This document shows positions 43,976-53,322 of a DNA stretch of 64,000 nt, one piece after another (position 1 is the stretch's first letter; every line of letters begins with the position of its first letter). Source of the DNA: Marinobacter guineae (GTDB lineage: Bacteria > Pseudomonadota > Gammaproteobacteria > Pseudomonadales > Oleiphilaceae). The notes under the pieces are model-generated. The model was given only the letters and a program-made list of their open reading frames with translations, was not told where the DNA came from and made no database searches. The stretch is taken from positions 49,848 through 113,847 of the forward strand of contig NZ_KZ319341.1 in assembly GCF_002744735.1 (NCBI RefSeq). The letters run 5' to 3'. A program made the position numbers and the translations under genes.

Positions 43976-46543
43976 ATGAACCGGGATTGGCTGCCAATTA
44001 AAACGACCCCCTGGACACTGGGCCTGATACTGCTGGCACTCCTTCTGCTCATCCAGATCACCGCACTGCCCCAGCGCCTCGATTACTGGCTTTACGACAG
44101 GGTCATCACCGCCAACCCGGTGCAGGCATCTGACGACGTTGTTCTGGTAACCATCGACGAACTCAGCCTGAACCGTCTGGGTCGTTGGCCATGGCCCCGG
44201 AATCTGCACGCGGAACTGATTGCAAAACTCGACCAGGCAGGCGCTGAAACCATCGTTTTCGACATCCTGTTTGCTGAGCCCTCACCCGATGATGACGAAC
44301 TGGCCGAACAGATGCATGACCACGGCAATGTGATTCTGCCGGCATATCTGTCACCACCCACCTCCCAGTACCTGTTAAGCGAACAACTTCCCGTCGGTCC
44401 ACTTGCTTCAGCGGCCGCTGGCCTTGGCCACGCCCATGTCGAGCTGGACAGCGACGGTGTTGCCCGGGGTCTTTATCTCTATAACGGTCTCGGCGAGCGT
44501 CTCTGGCCCAGCCTTTCCCTGGCCGCAACGGGCGAAGGGCCGCAACGCGCGAAAACCGAAGACACACCCCCATACGTGAACGTGCGGGATCAGTACCGGG
44601 CCGTTCCCCTGATCGGCGGTGCCGGTTCCCTGCCGGCGTACTCGTTCGCCCAGGTACTGACTCACGCACCGGCGCCGGAACTTTTCAGCGGCAAGACCGT
44701 ATTTGTCGGTGCCACGGCCGCAGGCTTCGGAGACATACTGCCAACGCCCTTCTCCGGCCTCAGCCGGCCCATGTCCGGTGTGGAGTTCCACGCCAATGTG
44801 TTTTCTGCCCAGGCCAGGAGCCTGCTTATTCGCCCGGCACCGGACTGGGTATCTGCGCTTCTGGCACTGGCAACGATTCTGGTGTTCGCACTTGCCCTGC
44901 CTCCCATGCGGCCGGCACGGACTCTCCTGGCCTGCGCAACTGCAGTGGTTGCGCTGGCCGGATTTTATCTGTTCATGCTTCTGGTTCTCAGATGGTGGGT
45001 ACCACTCGCCAGTGCGATGATCGTTCCTTTCCTGGCCTTCCCGGTATCCAGCGGCCTTCGTCTGGCCATGACCAACCGGTTCCTGAACCGCCAGCTGGAT
45101 GATCTGGCCAGAAGCCCCCAGGTTGCCCTCCCCGCACCTTCAGGTCGACACCCAACACAGCTGCTGGAGCATTTACAGGCCCTGTTCCAGCCCACCGGAT
45201 GGCTGCTCACGGAAGAAGGCGACATCCTGTCCAGGCGAAACCTCTGCCCCGCAGACATTCCGGAAGATCTGACACCTGGCGACTGGCTCCACGACAGCAA
45301 CCGCAGCTGGATTCAGCTCTTGCGCGGAGACACCCGCTACCACCTTGGCCTGTTACTGCCCAACGACCTCGGCCGCGAAGCCATCCAGCGCTATCTTGGC
45401 AGGCTTCATCTTGAGCAGACAGCACGGGCAAACCGCAACGCCCGGCCCAACGAGAACATCTCCGCACGAATCGAACGGGTTCGCGTTGCCACGGATCGGC
45501 TGAATCAGATGCAGCAGTTCATCCGCAGGAGCTTCGAACGAATGCCAGATGGCATCATCGTGACCGACGAGCTGGGCGTTATCCGCTTTGCCAATGGCCA
45601 TATCGAAGAATGGTTTCGGGAGCCCATGCCCAGCCTGGGCGGTCTGCCTCTGGTCAGACTCCTTGAGGGCCACGACCCCCGGGAAACCCCTCCCTGGCAT
45701 GAAACGGTTTCAGACACCCTGACACTGCGGCAAAGTCGCACCGTGGATCTGAGAATTCGCGACAAGGACTTCCTGATTCATTTCGCCCCGTTTTCGCTGC
45801 CCGACACTGACCAGCAAGGCATCATCGCCAACATTTCCGACATCTCGGAACTGCGGGAGCAGCAGCGCCAGCATCGCGAGGCCATCGACTTTATTTCCCA
45901 CGATGTCCGCTCACCTCTGGTGTCTCAGCTAGCACTTATTGAACAGCTCAAACGCGACCCCAGCCACATTGAACAAAGCCAGCTGGAGCAACTGGGAAGA
46001 CTCGCCCGGCGAAGCTATCACCTGGCAGAGGAATTCGTACAGCTTGCCCGGGCCGAGCAGCTTACTGAAACCCGGTTCTACGAATGCGAGTTCCTCGCCA
46101 TCGTTGAAAACGCCCGTGACAGCGTTAGTGAACAAGCGGTGGAGAAACAGATACAGCTTCAGCTGCAGGGCACGGAGGATCTTTGGCTCAGGGGTAACGC
46201 CGAGCTATTGGAGCGAGCGGTGATCAACCTGCTTACCAACGCGGTTCAGTACAGTCCGGGAGGCTCCGGCGTCAGCATTCAGGTATTCCGGGCGGGCCAC
46301 CAGGCGTGCCTGACCATCGCCGACGAAGGCTCCGGAATAGATCCCGAGGAGCTGCCATACCTGTTTGACCGTTACCGGCGTCAAAAAAGCAGCGAGCTGG
46401 CCGGAGTGCACGGCACCGGACTCGGACTTTCCTTCGTAAAAACCGTGGTGGAGAAACACCGAGGGGAGATTTCGGTCTCCTCCACTGTGGGCGAAGGCTC
46501 TGCCTTCACTCTGAAACTGCCGATTGCCGACCCGTTGGCCTGA
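43976..46543 (+). CDS. CHASE2-domain sensor histidine kinase
   Basis: The ATG at 43976 (MNRDWLPIK) is preferred; the frame back to 43892 lies in the end of the FecR gene. The 855 residues have a membrane helix (about 14-32), a large extracytoplasmic CHASE2 domain (VVLVTIDELSLNRLGRWPWPR to VGATAAGFGDILPTPF), three membrane helices (about 290-370), a PAS-like domain (MPDGIIVTDELGVIRFANGH), then the kinase: H-box FISHDVRSPLVSQ, N-box NLLTNAVQYSPGG, DEGSGIDPEEL, GTGLGLSFV. It should phosphorylate the regulator at 41580 in response to an envelope signal, perhaps through the FecR protein. Confidence 0.92.
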   Translation: MNRDWLPIKTTPWTLGLILLALLLLIQITALPQRLDYWLYDRVITANPVQASDDVVLVTIDELSLNRLGRWPWPRNLHAELIAKLDQAGAETIVFDILFAEPSPDDDELAEQMHDHGNVILPAYLSPPTSQYLLSEQLPVGPLASAAAGLGHAHVELDSDGVARGLYLYNGLGERLWPSLSLAATGEGPQRAKTEDTPPYVNVRDQYRAVPLIGGAGSLPAYSFAQVLTHAPAPELFSGKTVFVGATAAGFGDILPTPFSGLSRPMSGVEFHANVFSAQARSLLIRPAPDWVSALLALATILVFALALPPMRPARTLLACATAVVALAGFYLFMLLVLRWWVPLASAMIVPFLAFPVSSGLRLAMTNRFLNRQLDDLARSPQVALPAPSGRHPTQLLEHLQALFQPTGWLLTEEGDILSRRNLCPADIPEDLTPGDWLHDSNRSWIQLLRGDTRYHLGLLLPNDLGREAIQRYLGRLHLEQTARANRNARPNENISARIERVRVATDRLNQMQQFIRRSFERMPDGIIVTDELGVIRFANGHIEEWFREPMPSLGGLPLVRLLEGHDPRETPPWHETVSDTLTLRQSRTVDLRIRDKDFLIHFAPFSLPDTDQQGIIANISDISELREQQRQHREAIDFISHDVRSPLVSQLALIEQLKRDPSHIEQSQLEQLGRLARRSYHLAEEFVQLARAEQLTETRFYECEFLAIVENARDSVSEQAVEKQIQLQLQGTEDLWLRGNAELLERAVINLLTNAVQYSPGGSGVSIQVFRAGHQACLTIADEGSGIDPEELPYLFDRYRRQKSSELAGVHGTGLGLSFVKTVVEKHRGEISVSSTVGEGSAFTLKLPIADPLA

Positions 46544-46577
46544 GACCACATACCGTCAGGCAAACGGGCTGGGAACA

Positions 46578-46991
46578 TCAGGAACTGACGGACTTGCTCA
46601 CCACTTCGGAGGGCTCGCTGATCAGCCCGTTAATATCCTCCACCTGAATAGTGAAGTACCAGGTGCCATTCCCCAGGCCGCCTACTTCGTATGACATCTC
46701 TGCCTCGGTAGCAGCATTCGTGACAACGACTTTTTCGCTGAGGTTATCGGTATCCTGACCGTACCGGATAACGTATTTGTCCAGTTCGCCCATCGGGATA
46801 CTCTCGCCATTAACCCGGGTAAGCGGTGCGCTCCAGCTTAGAACCGCAGTGCGCTCCGGCGCTGAAACCGGCCCACTGGAACCAGCCTGTGAATCCGGTA
46901 AGCGAGAACTGGCAGATTCAGAAGAACCACCCCCGCCACACCCTGTAAGCAGAATCCCAAAAATAAACGCGGCAATCCATGCCTGTGACAT
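46578..46991 (-). CDS. Lipoprotein with one fibronectin type III-like domain
   Basis: The ATG at 46991 (MSQAWIAAFIFGILLTGCGG) opens a lipoprotein signal with lipobox LTGC; the frame to 47015 adds residues without support. A Gly/Ser-rich linker is followed by a single Fn3-like domain: AVLSWSAPLTRVNGE, LDKYVIRYGQDTDNLSE, GTWYFTIQVEDINGLISEPS. Total 137 residues. It is convergent with the CHASE2 kinase (34 bases apart), and the Fn3-like domain resembles those of the FecR protein, so a link to the same envelope system is possible. Function unknown. Confidence 0.75.
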   Translation of the reverse strand: MSQAWIAAFIFGILLTGCGGGGSSESASSRLPDSQAGSSGPVSAPERTAVLSWSAPLTRVNGESIPMGELDKYVIRYGQDTDNLSEKVVVTNAATEAEMSYEVGGLGNGTWYFTIQVEDINGLISEPSEVVSKSVSS

Positions 46992-47368
46992 TTTGATGAC
47001 GCGCTTGGTATACATTCAGCACCACTATTTCATCGAATTTGTGAAATTTTATAAAACGGCGCCGATTATCGATGCGAATCCCGTCACTTTCCAAGTTACG
47101 AAATCGTCAGTTTATTGTCGGTCAAAGGTTATTGAATAGGGAGACAGGTGCTGGTAGAGCGGGGTTTTCTTGCCCGGGCAGGGTGATTACACGCCCAACC
47201 ACTCAGCTACCTGAAGGTTGGTTTTCAAACGCAGACGTTGTTGCAGCATACCCTCAAGGACGTTGGCGGCGATTGCCCCCAACAACGCTTGTAGCCGGGC
47301 GAGATTTAATCTTCGGCGATGATTTTCTACAACGTTGGAAGTGCGCCGGTGCCATCATCTGCAGCTTT
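46992..47368 (-). other. 377-base gap between two minus-strand genes, no supported gene
   Basis: The plus-strand frame 47072-47680 runs through, but its translation is not protein-like and it enters the ATPase gene. On the minus strand the part near 47160-47230 faintly recalls a tRNA D-arm but does not fold. The lipoprotein promoter should lie in the AT-richer part near 47020-47070. Confidence 0.35.
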
Positions 47369-50026
47369 CTAACCCGGGGCACTACAAGCCTGCTCTTTCA
47401 TTGCCAGAATGTCTCTGGGCGCCACACCCAGGTCACTCCACTTTTCCGGATGGCAGGTAAAAAGCAGTATCTGATGCCGGTTGGCGGCATCGAAAAGAAT
47501 TCGCTTCATGTCTTCAAGGCGGTCTGTGTCGCTGTGTACCAGCGTGTCGTCCAGTATCACCAGGGTAGGCCTTCCAGCTTCCCGCAGCAGGTCTGCGTAG
47601 GCCAGGCGACTGATCAATCCCATTTGTTCGCGGGCGCCAAAACTCAGCTCGGCGATCTGCCCCAGTTCGGTTCCTCGTGAGAAGGTTCCCGGCCGCAGGT
47701 GTTCGTCCACTTCCAGGGTGGCTTGGGGGAACAGTAGCGAGAGATAGTGGTTCAGGTGCTTTTGCAGAGGGGCCTGCAGGCGGCGGGTCAGTGCCTGCCG
47801 TTTTTCTGTCAGCAAAGTAAGCAGAAGGTTCAGCGCCTGGGCGCGACGATGAAGCTCCTGGTAGCGACGATGGCACTTCTCGAGTTCAGCCACTTTTTCG
47901 TTGCATTGCTCTTCCAGGCCCTCGGCACCCCAGGCTTCGAGCCTTACCTGTATGTCTCTCAATTCCCGTTGCCGTTCTTCCTGGGTCTGGCGCAGGTTGC
48001 TGATGCTGCGCTGATAGCGTTCGATGTCCTGTTTCAGGATCGATGGGCGGGCTTCAATTATTTCCTGCTCACGAGCCTGCAGGGTGGCTTCCAGCCGAAC
48101 CCGTTTGTCTTCGATTCCTGCCAGTTCCGCGGAGAGCTTCTGGAGCTGTTTCTGGTGTTCCGGGTTTTGCACTTCGTCCTGCAGCTGGTACCACTCGGAT
48201 TCTGCGTTGTCACGGGTCTGGCGGCGGGTCAAAAGTTCCGTTTGGTGCTTGCGTTCCTCGGCCTCGGCTTCGGCCAATCGGGTTTCAGCCTGGGTTCGCT
48301 TGGCCTCCGCCGACGCAACGTCGGTTACCTGGGCCTGCTGGCCCGGTTCTGGCGCAGGGCTGTTCTGCAATTGGGCTTTTGCCTTTTGCAGCTCGGATTC
48401 GGTTTCTTTCTGGTCAGCCAGGAGCTGATCGATCCCCACAGGTGCGACAGACCCGAGCAATTCGCGGGAATGCCGCAGCGTCCTTTCAGCCGCTTCATGG
48501 GCTGCAACGCGATACTCTGCCTGCTGAACGGAGTCCACACCCAGCGTTGTCATTTGCTCGGTCAGGCTTTGCTCCAACGCAGACAGTTTACGGCGGGTAC
48601 TGGCTAGATCCTCGCCACCAGGGGTGATTCCCAATGTGCCCACACCAGTAATCACCAGGCTGGATTCCTCGAGCAGTTGTCGCTCGCCCTGCCCCTCAAG
48701 CGGTTCCTCATTCAGCGCCAGCCTGGCGCCCGGCTCGAGCTGCCAGGTTAATCGGGTTGCGATGGTTTGCGAGCGGATTCTCTCTTCTTTCAGTTGATGC
48801 TCGGTGTTCTTGAGAACTTTCACTTCCCTGGAATCAATCTGATTTTGTCGGGACTGCTCCCTGGCTTGCTCCAGTTCTTGCTGATATTGCCGGGCTTTTT
48901 CGAGGTTCTGAGTCAGAGTCTGGTTCTGCTGTTCCAGCCGACGGATATCCTGCTCCAGCCGGGAACGAATGTCCTGCAGGCGCGCCTGCTCGAGCTGCTT
49001 GGCGGCTGCCTCATAGGCGGTTTTTGCTGCCTTGATGCTGCTCGCAGTGGCGGGGCTGCGGGCCTCGGCCTGCTCCAGTTCCCGCTGGGCCTTATCCAGT
49101 TCTGCTTTGCGGACTTCCAGTTTTTTGTTCAGGCTCCAAAGCTGTTCCTGGTTCTGCCGTAACAGCTGTTGGTTATTCTGCAGGTGGGTCAGGGTTTCTT
49201 TTTCCTGGGCCTGCTGTTGTTCCAGCTTCTGGACTTGCCGATAACGCTCTTTCGTCTGCTCAAGTTGCCGCTCGACCTCTTCCCAGGGGCGTTCGTGCTG
49301 GGTGCGCTCGTAGTCCTGGGTCAGTTTGCCAAGCCGGTCTACCTGCTCCTGGTATTTCTGGATGCGGGCCTGCAGCTCGTCGATTTCCTGTTGGTGTACT
49401 TCCCGCTCCTTTTCCAGCCTCTGATAATCGCCACTGGGTTTGCCGGTAGGTGTAAACAGTTCACTCCAGCGGGCCTTGACCTGTTCGATCAGCTCGTCAC
49501 CGCCGGTGCTGGCCACTTCGCCGACCAGGGAATTGAGTGCGGATTTCAGATGCTCGCCGGCGTGCTCTACCGCCTGCTCGATGTTCTGCCCGGTACCCTG
49601 TTCAACCCACAGCAATCCGGGCACGCCCCAGTGCTCGGGCTTACTGACACCCTTGGCGGAGAACTGGAAGCCCAGGAGTTCCGCGAGCTTTTCTTCGGCC
49701 TCGTCTTCAGTGTAGCTGGTTGAATCAATCGTAAGGTCGCAGCGTTTGCGCTGGAGAAAGCTTTTAACCAAGTGCCAGGATTTGTGCTGGGCATCAAAGT
49801 CCAGCGTGATGGTCGGGGCTGCAGCAGAATCGCCCCAGGGACGAAGATCATCAACGGAGCTGGTTCGGTAGCGCTCGAAAAAGGCGGCACGAATGGCCCG
49901 CACCAGGGTGCTCTTGCCAGACTCGTTTGGGCCATGAATCAGGTTGAGGCCCGGCTGCAGATCGTCCATGACAAACGGCTGCCGGAACTGGCGAAGCTGT
50001 TCCACCTTCAGACGACGAAGCCTCAT
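47369..50026 (-). CDS. SMC/Rad50-like ATPase, YhaN type
   Basis: Protein of 885 residues. Walker A HGPNESGKSTLVRAIRAAFF sits at about 32-45. Two long coiled-coil arms (about 180-400 and 480-740) flank a central region. The C-terminal head carries the signature LSFGAREQMGLISRLAYADL and Walker B LVILDDTLVHSDTDRLEDM. No CxxC zinc hook is seen at the coiled-coil apex. This is the YhaN subgroup of AAA proteins that pair with an SbcD-like nuclease (YhaO). It overlaps the nuclease gene by ATGA, so the two form one complex and operon, probably acting on DNA ends or structured DNA. Confidence 0.85.
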   Translation of the reverse strand: MRLRRLKVEQLRQFRQPFVMDDLQPGLNLIHGPNESGKSTLVRAIRAAFFERYRTSSVDDLRPWGDSAAAPTITLDFDAQHKSWHLVKSFLQRKRCDLTIDSTSYTEDEAEEKLAELLGFQFSAKGVSKPEHWGVPGLLWVEQGTGQNIEQAVEHAGEHLKSALNSLVGEVASTGGDELIEQVKARWSELFTPTGKPSGDYQRLEKEREVHQQEIDELQARIQKYQEQVDRLGKLTQDYERTQHERPWEEVERQLEQTKERYRQVQKLEQQQAQEKETLTHLQNNQQLLRQNQEQLWSLNKKLEVRKAELDKAQRELEQAEARSPATASSIKAAKTAYEAAAKQLEQARLQDIRSRLEQDIRRLEQQNQTLTQNLEKARQYQQELEQAREQSRQNQIDSREVKVLKNTEHQLKEERIRSQTIATRLTWQLEPGARLALNEEPLEGQGERQLLEESSLVITGVGTLGITPGGEDLASTRRKLSALEQSLTEQMTTLGVDSVQQAEYRVAAHEAAERTLRHSRELLGSVAPVGIDQLLADQKETESELQKAKAQLQNSPAPEPGQQAQVTDVASAEAKRTQAETRLAEAEAEERKHQTELLTRRQTRDNAESEWYQLQDEVQNPEHQKQLQKLSAELAGIEDKRVRLEATLQAREQEIIEARPSILKQDIERYQRSISNLRQTQEERQRELRDIQVRLEAWGAEGLEEQCNEKVAELEKCHRRYQELHRRAQALNLLLTLLTEKRQALTRRLQAPLQKHLNHYLSLLFPQATLEVDEHLRPGTFSRGTELGQIAELSFGAREQMGLISRLAYADLLREAGRPTLVILDDTLVHSDTDRLEDMKRILFDAANRHQILLFTCHPEKWSDLGVAPRDILAMKEQACSAPG

Positions 50027-51144
50027 TCGCTGGCCTCCTGCTTCCGGTCTTTCAGCAGCCCTGCCAGAATGGCGAGTGCATCCCGGGCAGCTTCAGCATC
50101 CTCGTCCTGTTGCTGGATCCTGAGATGTTCAATCACTTCCCCAACGTAACCATCCGCCTTCAGTGCGGCAATATCGTCATCGGTGGGCTCCAGCTGTAAC
50201 CCGCTTCGATCACACTGGATGCTGCGGAATCTGGCCTCTGCCACGGACAGTGCATTGATCAGTTTCTCCTCACCGGCCAGAGTGATGGATCCTTCCAGGC
50301 GGAGATCAACGACGGAGAGCTCAGGCAGTGCCTGGAGCCTGTCCAGCAACTGGTCCAGATCAGATTCAACAGTCAGGATTTCCCGCCACTGGTGCCATTG
50401 GTAGCGAGCGGTTTCCAGTGGCGTCACCTTCGGCAACGCTCCTGGCTTGGGCACGTTCACCACCAGGGCGTAGCCGGCACCGTTGTTGCGGAACCGCTCC
50501 GGCTCTGGAGTGCCGCTGTACCAGGTGCGCTCATCAATCTGCTTGGTACCGTGCCAGTCACCAAGGGCGAGATAATCCAGGCGCGCTGTTTCGGCACGGT
50601 TCGGCAGTATGGGATTGGTCGAGTCGATGTCCTCAGGCAATACGCCCTGCACGCTGCCATGGGCAAGCCCAACCCGAATCAGGCTTTCCGGGGTTTCCAA
50701 GGTGTTGAAGGTTTCCGTAAGGTCACTGTAGGTGTTGCGTTGCGTCAGAGGGGCACAGAGAATCGCCAGACCTTGAGGCTTAAGATTGATAACGCCCGGC
50801 TCCAGAGCCAGATGGACATTATCTGGCACCGCGCCCAGGCGCTTCGCTCGCGTCCAGACACTTTCCGCCAATGCCGCATCATGGTTTCCGGGCAGCATGA
50901 CCCAAGGGCCCGTGAATTCTCTGGTGGCGTTGAAGACGCGGCGAATGGTCCGGTCCGCGACAGTCTGGGCGTCAAAGACATCCCCTGCCACCAGGACCGC
51001 ATCGCACTGGTGCTCGTTAGCCAACCGTGCGAGTTTTTCAATGGCCTCAAACCGCGCCTCAACCAGAGCAGCGCCATCTTCTGTTTCGAAGCGACTGAAC
51101 GCCCGCCCCATTTGCCAGTCTGCCGTGTGTAAAAACTTGGGCAT
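50023..51144 (-). CDS. SbcD/Mre11-like metallophosphoesterase nuclease, YhaO type
   Basis: Protein of 373 residues. Phosphoesterase motifs: FLHTADWQMGR, AVLVAGDVFDAQT, MLPGNHDAAL, and YLALGDWHGTKQ. The C-terminal third is a capping or partner-binding region. It matches the YhaO group of DNA repair exonucleases that pair with YhaN. It is the first gene of the two-gene unit and is coupled to the ATPase by ATGA. Bacillus YhaO-YhaN-YhaM affect DNA replication and repair; here no yhaM is seen. Substrate polarity cannot be read from sequence. Confidence 0.87.
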   Translation of the reverse strand: MPKFLHTADWQMGRAFSRFETEDGAALVEARFEAIEKLARLANEHQCDAVLVAGDVFDAQTVADRTIRRVFNATREFTGPWVMLPGNHDAALAESVWTRAKRLGAVPDNVHLALEPGVINLKPQGLAILCAPLTQRNTYSDLTETFNTLETPESLIRVGLAHGSVQGVLPEDIDSTNPILPNRAETARLDYLALGDWHGTKQIDERTWYSGTPEPERFRNNGAGYALVVNVPKPGALPKVTPLETARYQWHQWREILTVESDLDQLLDRLQALPELSVVDLRLEGSITLAGEEKLINALSVAEARFRSIQCDRSGLQLEPTDDDIAALKADGYVGEVIEHLRIQQQDEDAEAARDALAILAGLLKDRKQEASE

Positions 51145-51255
51145 GTTACCTTTCCTGGATCAGTACGAAACCGTGGGCTGTTTTAGCCGCCGGGGACTTT
51201 GTAACAGATATCGTACCGACAGTCAGCGACAAATAATGTCGCGAAAGCAACGAGT

Positions 51256-51286
51256 CAGTGCCCCGCCTGGACCAGGCGGGGCACTG
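51256..51286 (-). terminator. Strong hairpin after phaC
   Basis: CAGTGCCCCGCCTGG (51256-51270) is perfectly complementary to 51272-51286 around one base, with a working loop of about five bases. It begins five bases after the phaC stop at 51291. No clear U-tract follows on the minus strand, but stem strength and place suggest transcript end formation or 3' protection. Confidence 0.6.
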
Positions 51287-51290
51287 GAGG

Positions 51291-53210
51291 TCAGCTCGCT
51301 TTGACGGGTTTGCGGCTTCTCTGGCTTTGAGGCGATTTCTTCGTTGCGGGCTTTCGGGTTGTACTCCTGGCGGCGACGGCCCTGGGTTTGCGTTGCGGGG
51401 GTGCTTCCGGCGCCGGCTGATTGCGCACATAGGAGCCAGGAGCCGGCTCAATAACGGGCAATTCGCCGTCTCCCGGCATTCTCGCCGGAACTTCACCGCC
51501 ACTGAACTGCTCGGCCCACTTGACCCAGTCCGGCCACCAGGAGCCCTCAAACTGCTCTGCACCGGTAAGCCACTCATCCGGTGACAGGTCCGTGTTTTCG
51601 TTGATCCGATAGCCGTATTTGTGCTTGTCAGGCGGGTTTATGATTCCGGCGATATGGCCAGAGCCACCCAGCACAAAGCGAACGGGGCCACCCAGATAGC
51701 GCGACCCCTTGTAGCAGGACACCCAGAGAGCAATGTGATCCTCGATGGCCGAGGCGAAATAGGCGGGCACTTTGACCTGTGAAAGATCGATCGGCGTTCC
51801 GGCAAGGGTGATGCCACCGGGCTTACCCAGGCGATTCTCGAGATACATGTTACGCAGGTAAAAACTGTGCATGGCGCCTGGTAGCCGGGTGCAGTCTGAA
51901 TTCCAGTGCAGCAGGTCGAAAGGCGGCGTGTCGCGGCCCAGCAGGTAATTGTTGATAAAGAAGGACCAGATCAGGCTGTTGGCGCGCAACATATTGAAGG
52001 CCATCGCCATGGAGGCGCCATCAAGATAGCCCTGCTTCTTCATGGCCTTTTCCATCTTCTGGATCATGTCCTCGTCGATAAAGACCTCCAGATCGCCAAC
52101 GTCTGAAAAGTCCAGCAGGCTGTTGAAGAAGGTGGCACTCTTCACGCGATCGTCGCCGCGAGCGGCCAACCAGGCGAGCGCGCAGCCTAGCAATGTCCCG
52201 CCGATGCAGTAACCGATCGTGTTTATCTCCCTCTCTCCGGTGGCTTTCTGAATGGCATCCAGGGCCGCCACCGGCCCCTCAAGCATGTAGTCCTCGAATC
52301 CCTTGCTCGCGTGCTCCTTTCCCGGGTTAACCCAGGAAATAACGAACACCGTATGCCCTTTCTCGACCCAATAGCGGATGAACGACTTTTTCGCACCCAG
52401 GTCCAGAATGTAATACTTGTTGATCCAGGGCGGCACCACGAGAAGCGGCCGGCGATGCACCGTCTCCGTGGTTGGTCGGTACTGGATAAGCTGCATCAGA
52501 TCATTCTGGTAGATGACATCACCAGGGGTATCGGCCAGGTTCTTGCCAACCTCAAAGGCGTCCGGGTCTGTCATTCTGAAGGACAGCTGACCATCGGCTT
52601 CGTCGAGATCCCGAAGAAAATTGGCGAAGCCACGCACCAGGTTGCGTCCCCGGCTGTCTACCGTTGCCCGCAGCACTTCGGGATTGGTCAGAACAAAGTT
52701 GCTGGGTGACAGTGCGGCGGTGATCTGACTGGTAAAGAAGCGAACTTTACGGCGGTCGTGGTCATCAAGGCCCCGGACATCATCGATAGTGTCGCTGACC
52801 CAACGATCCGACATCAGATAAGCCTGCTTGAGCAAGTTGAAGTAGGCGACGTCGGTCCAGGCATCATCCTTGAAGCGGCCATCTCCTCGTTCAGGTGAAG
52901 CCACCCGCATCGGCTCCCGGCTGATCAGACTCGTCACCGCACCGCCTCCCAGGATGGTCGCGTTCTGCACCAGCCTCATCTGAGCGGTAATAACCGCATC
53001 TGGCTGGGAGGCGAATTTCATGGTAAAGCGAACAAAGGGTGTTGCCATACTCTTCAGACTGACCGGGTTGGGTCGGCCGCCTTTCAGGCGTCTGAGCACA
53101 GAACGCGCAATCAGTCGGCTGCCATGCTTCCCGGCGCTGACAAGGGACTTACCGACACCTTGGGATTCCTCACCGCCACCAGAAAGTGACTTGACGGGCT
53201 TCGTGGACAT
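51291..53210 (-). CDS. phaC: Class I poly(3-hydroxyalkanoate) synthase
   Basis: The ATG at 53210 (MSTKPVKS) gives 639 residues, near the usual class I length. The lipase-like box with catalytic Cys reads IGYCIGGTLLGCAL. The Asp/His parts of the triad are in IEDHIALWVSCYKGS and LGGSGHIAGIINPP. PWINKYYILDLGAKKSFIRY is also characteristic. The enzyme polymerises hydroxyacyl-CoA into storage granules. The C-terminal 60 residues are a Lys/Arg/Pro-rich tail that could bind DNA or granule proteins. It follows the depolymerase gene by 112 bases on the same strand. Confidence 0.95.
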   Translation of the reverse strand: MSTKPVKSLSGGGEESQGVGKSLVSAGKHGSRLIARSVLRRLKGGRPNPVSLKSMATPFVRFTMKFASQPDAVITAQMRLVQNATILGGGAVTSLISREPMRVASPERGDGRFKDDAWTDVAYFNLLKQAYLMSDRWVSDTIDDVRGLDDHDRRKVRFFTSQITAALSPSNFVLTNPEVLRATVDSRGRNLVRGFANFLRDLDEADGQLSFRMTDPDAFEVGKNLADTPGDVIYQNDLMQLIQYRPTTETVHRRPLLVVPPWINKYYILDLGAKKSFIRYWVEKGHTVFVISWVNPGKEHASKGFEDYMLEGPVAALDAIQKATGEREINTIGYCIGGTLLGCALAWLAARGDDRVKSATFFNSLLDFSDVGDLEVFIDEDMIQKMEKAMKKQGYLDGASMAMAFNMLRANSLIWSFFINNYLLGRDTPPFDLLHWNSDCTRLPGAMHSFYLRNMYLENRLGKPGGITLAGTPIDLSQVKVPAYFASAIEDHIALWVSCYKGSRYLGGPVRFVLGGSGHIAGIINPPDKHKYGYRINENTDLSPDEWLTGAEQFEGSWWPDWVKWAEQFSGGEVPARMPGDGELPVIEPAPGSYVRNQPAPEAPPQRKPRAVAARSTTRKPATKKSPQSQRSRKPVKAS

Positions 53211-53322
53211 GGATCTTTTCCCTCGATTCACCACTGCTGCATTGTTGAAGTATTGTTCGAAGCAATGAATTCAAACTAGCAGAGGGAAGCAGGTGCAACA
53301 AGAAACCTGAGCAGTGGTCCGC

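Noticed and set aside
47160..47230. tRNA-like string on the minus strand
   Set aside because: A D-arm-like piece is visible, but no acceptor stem or T-arm can be formed.
47072..47680. 202-codon plus-strand frame before the YhaN gene
   Set aside because: Half of it is antisense to the ATPase head domain, and the rest lacks protein character.
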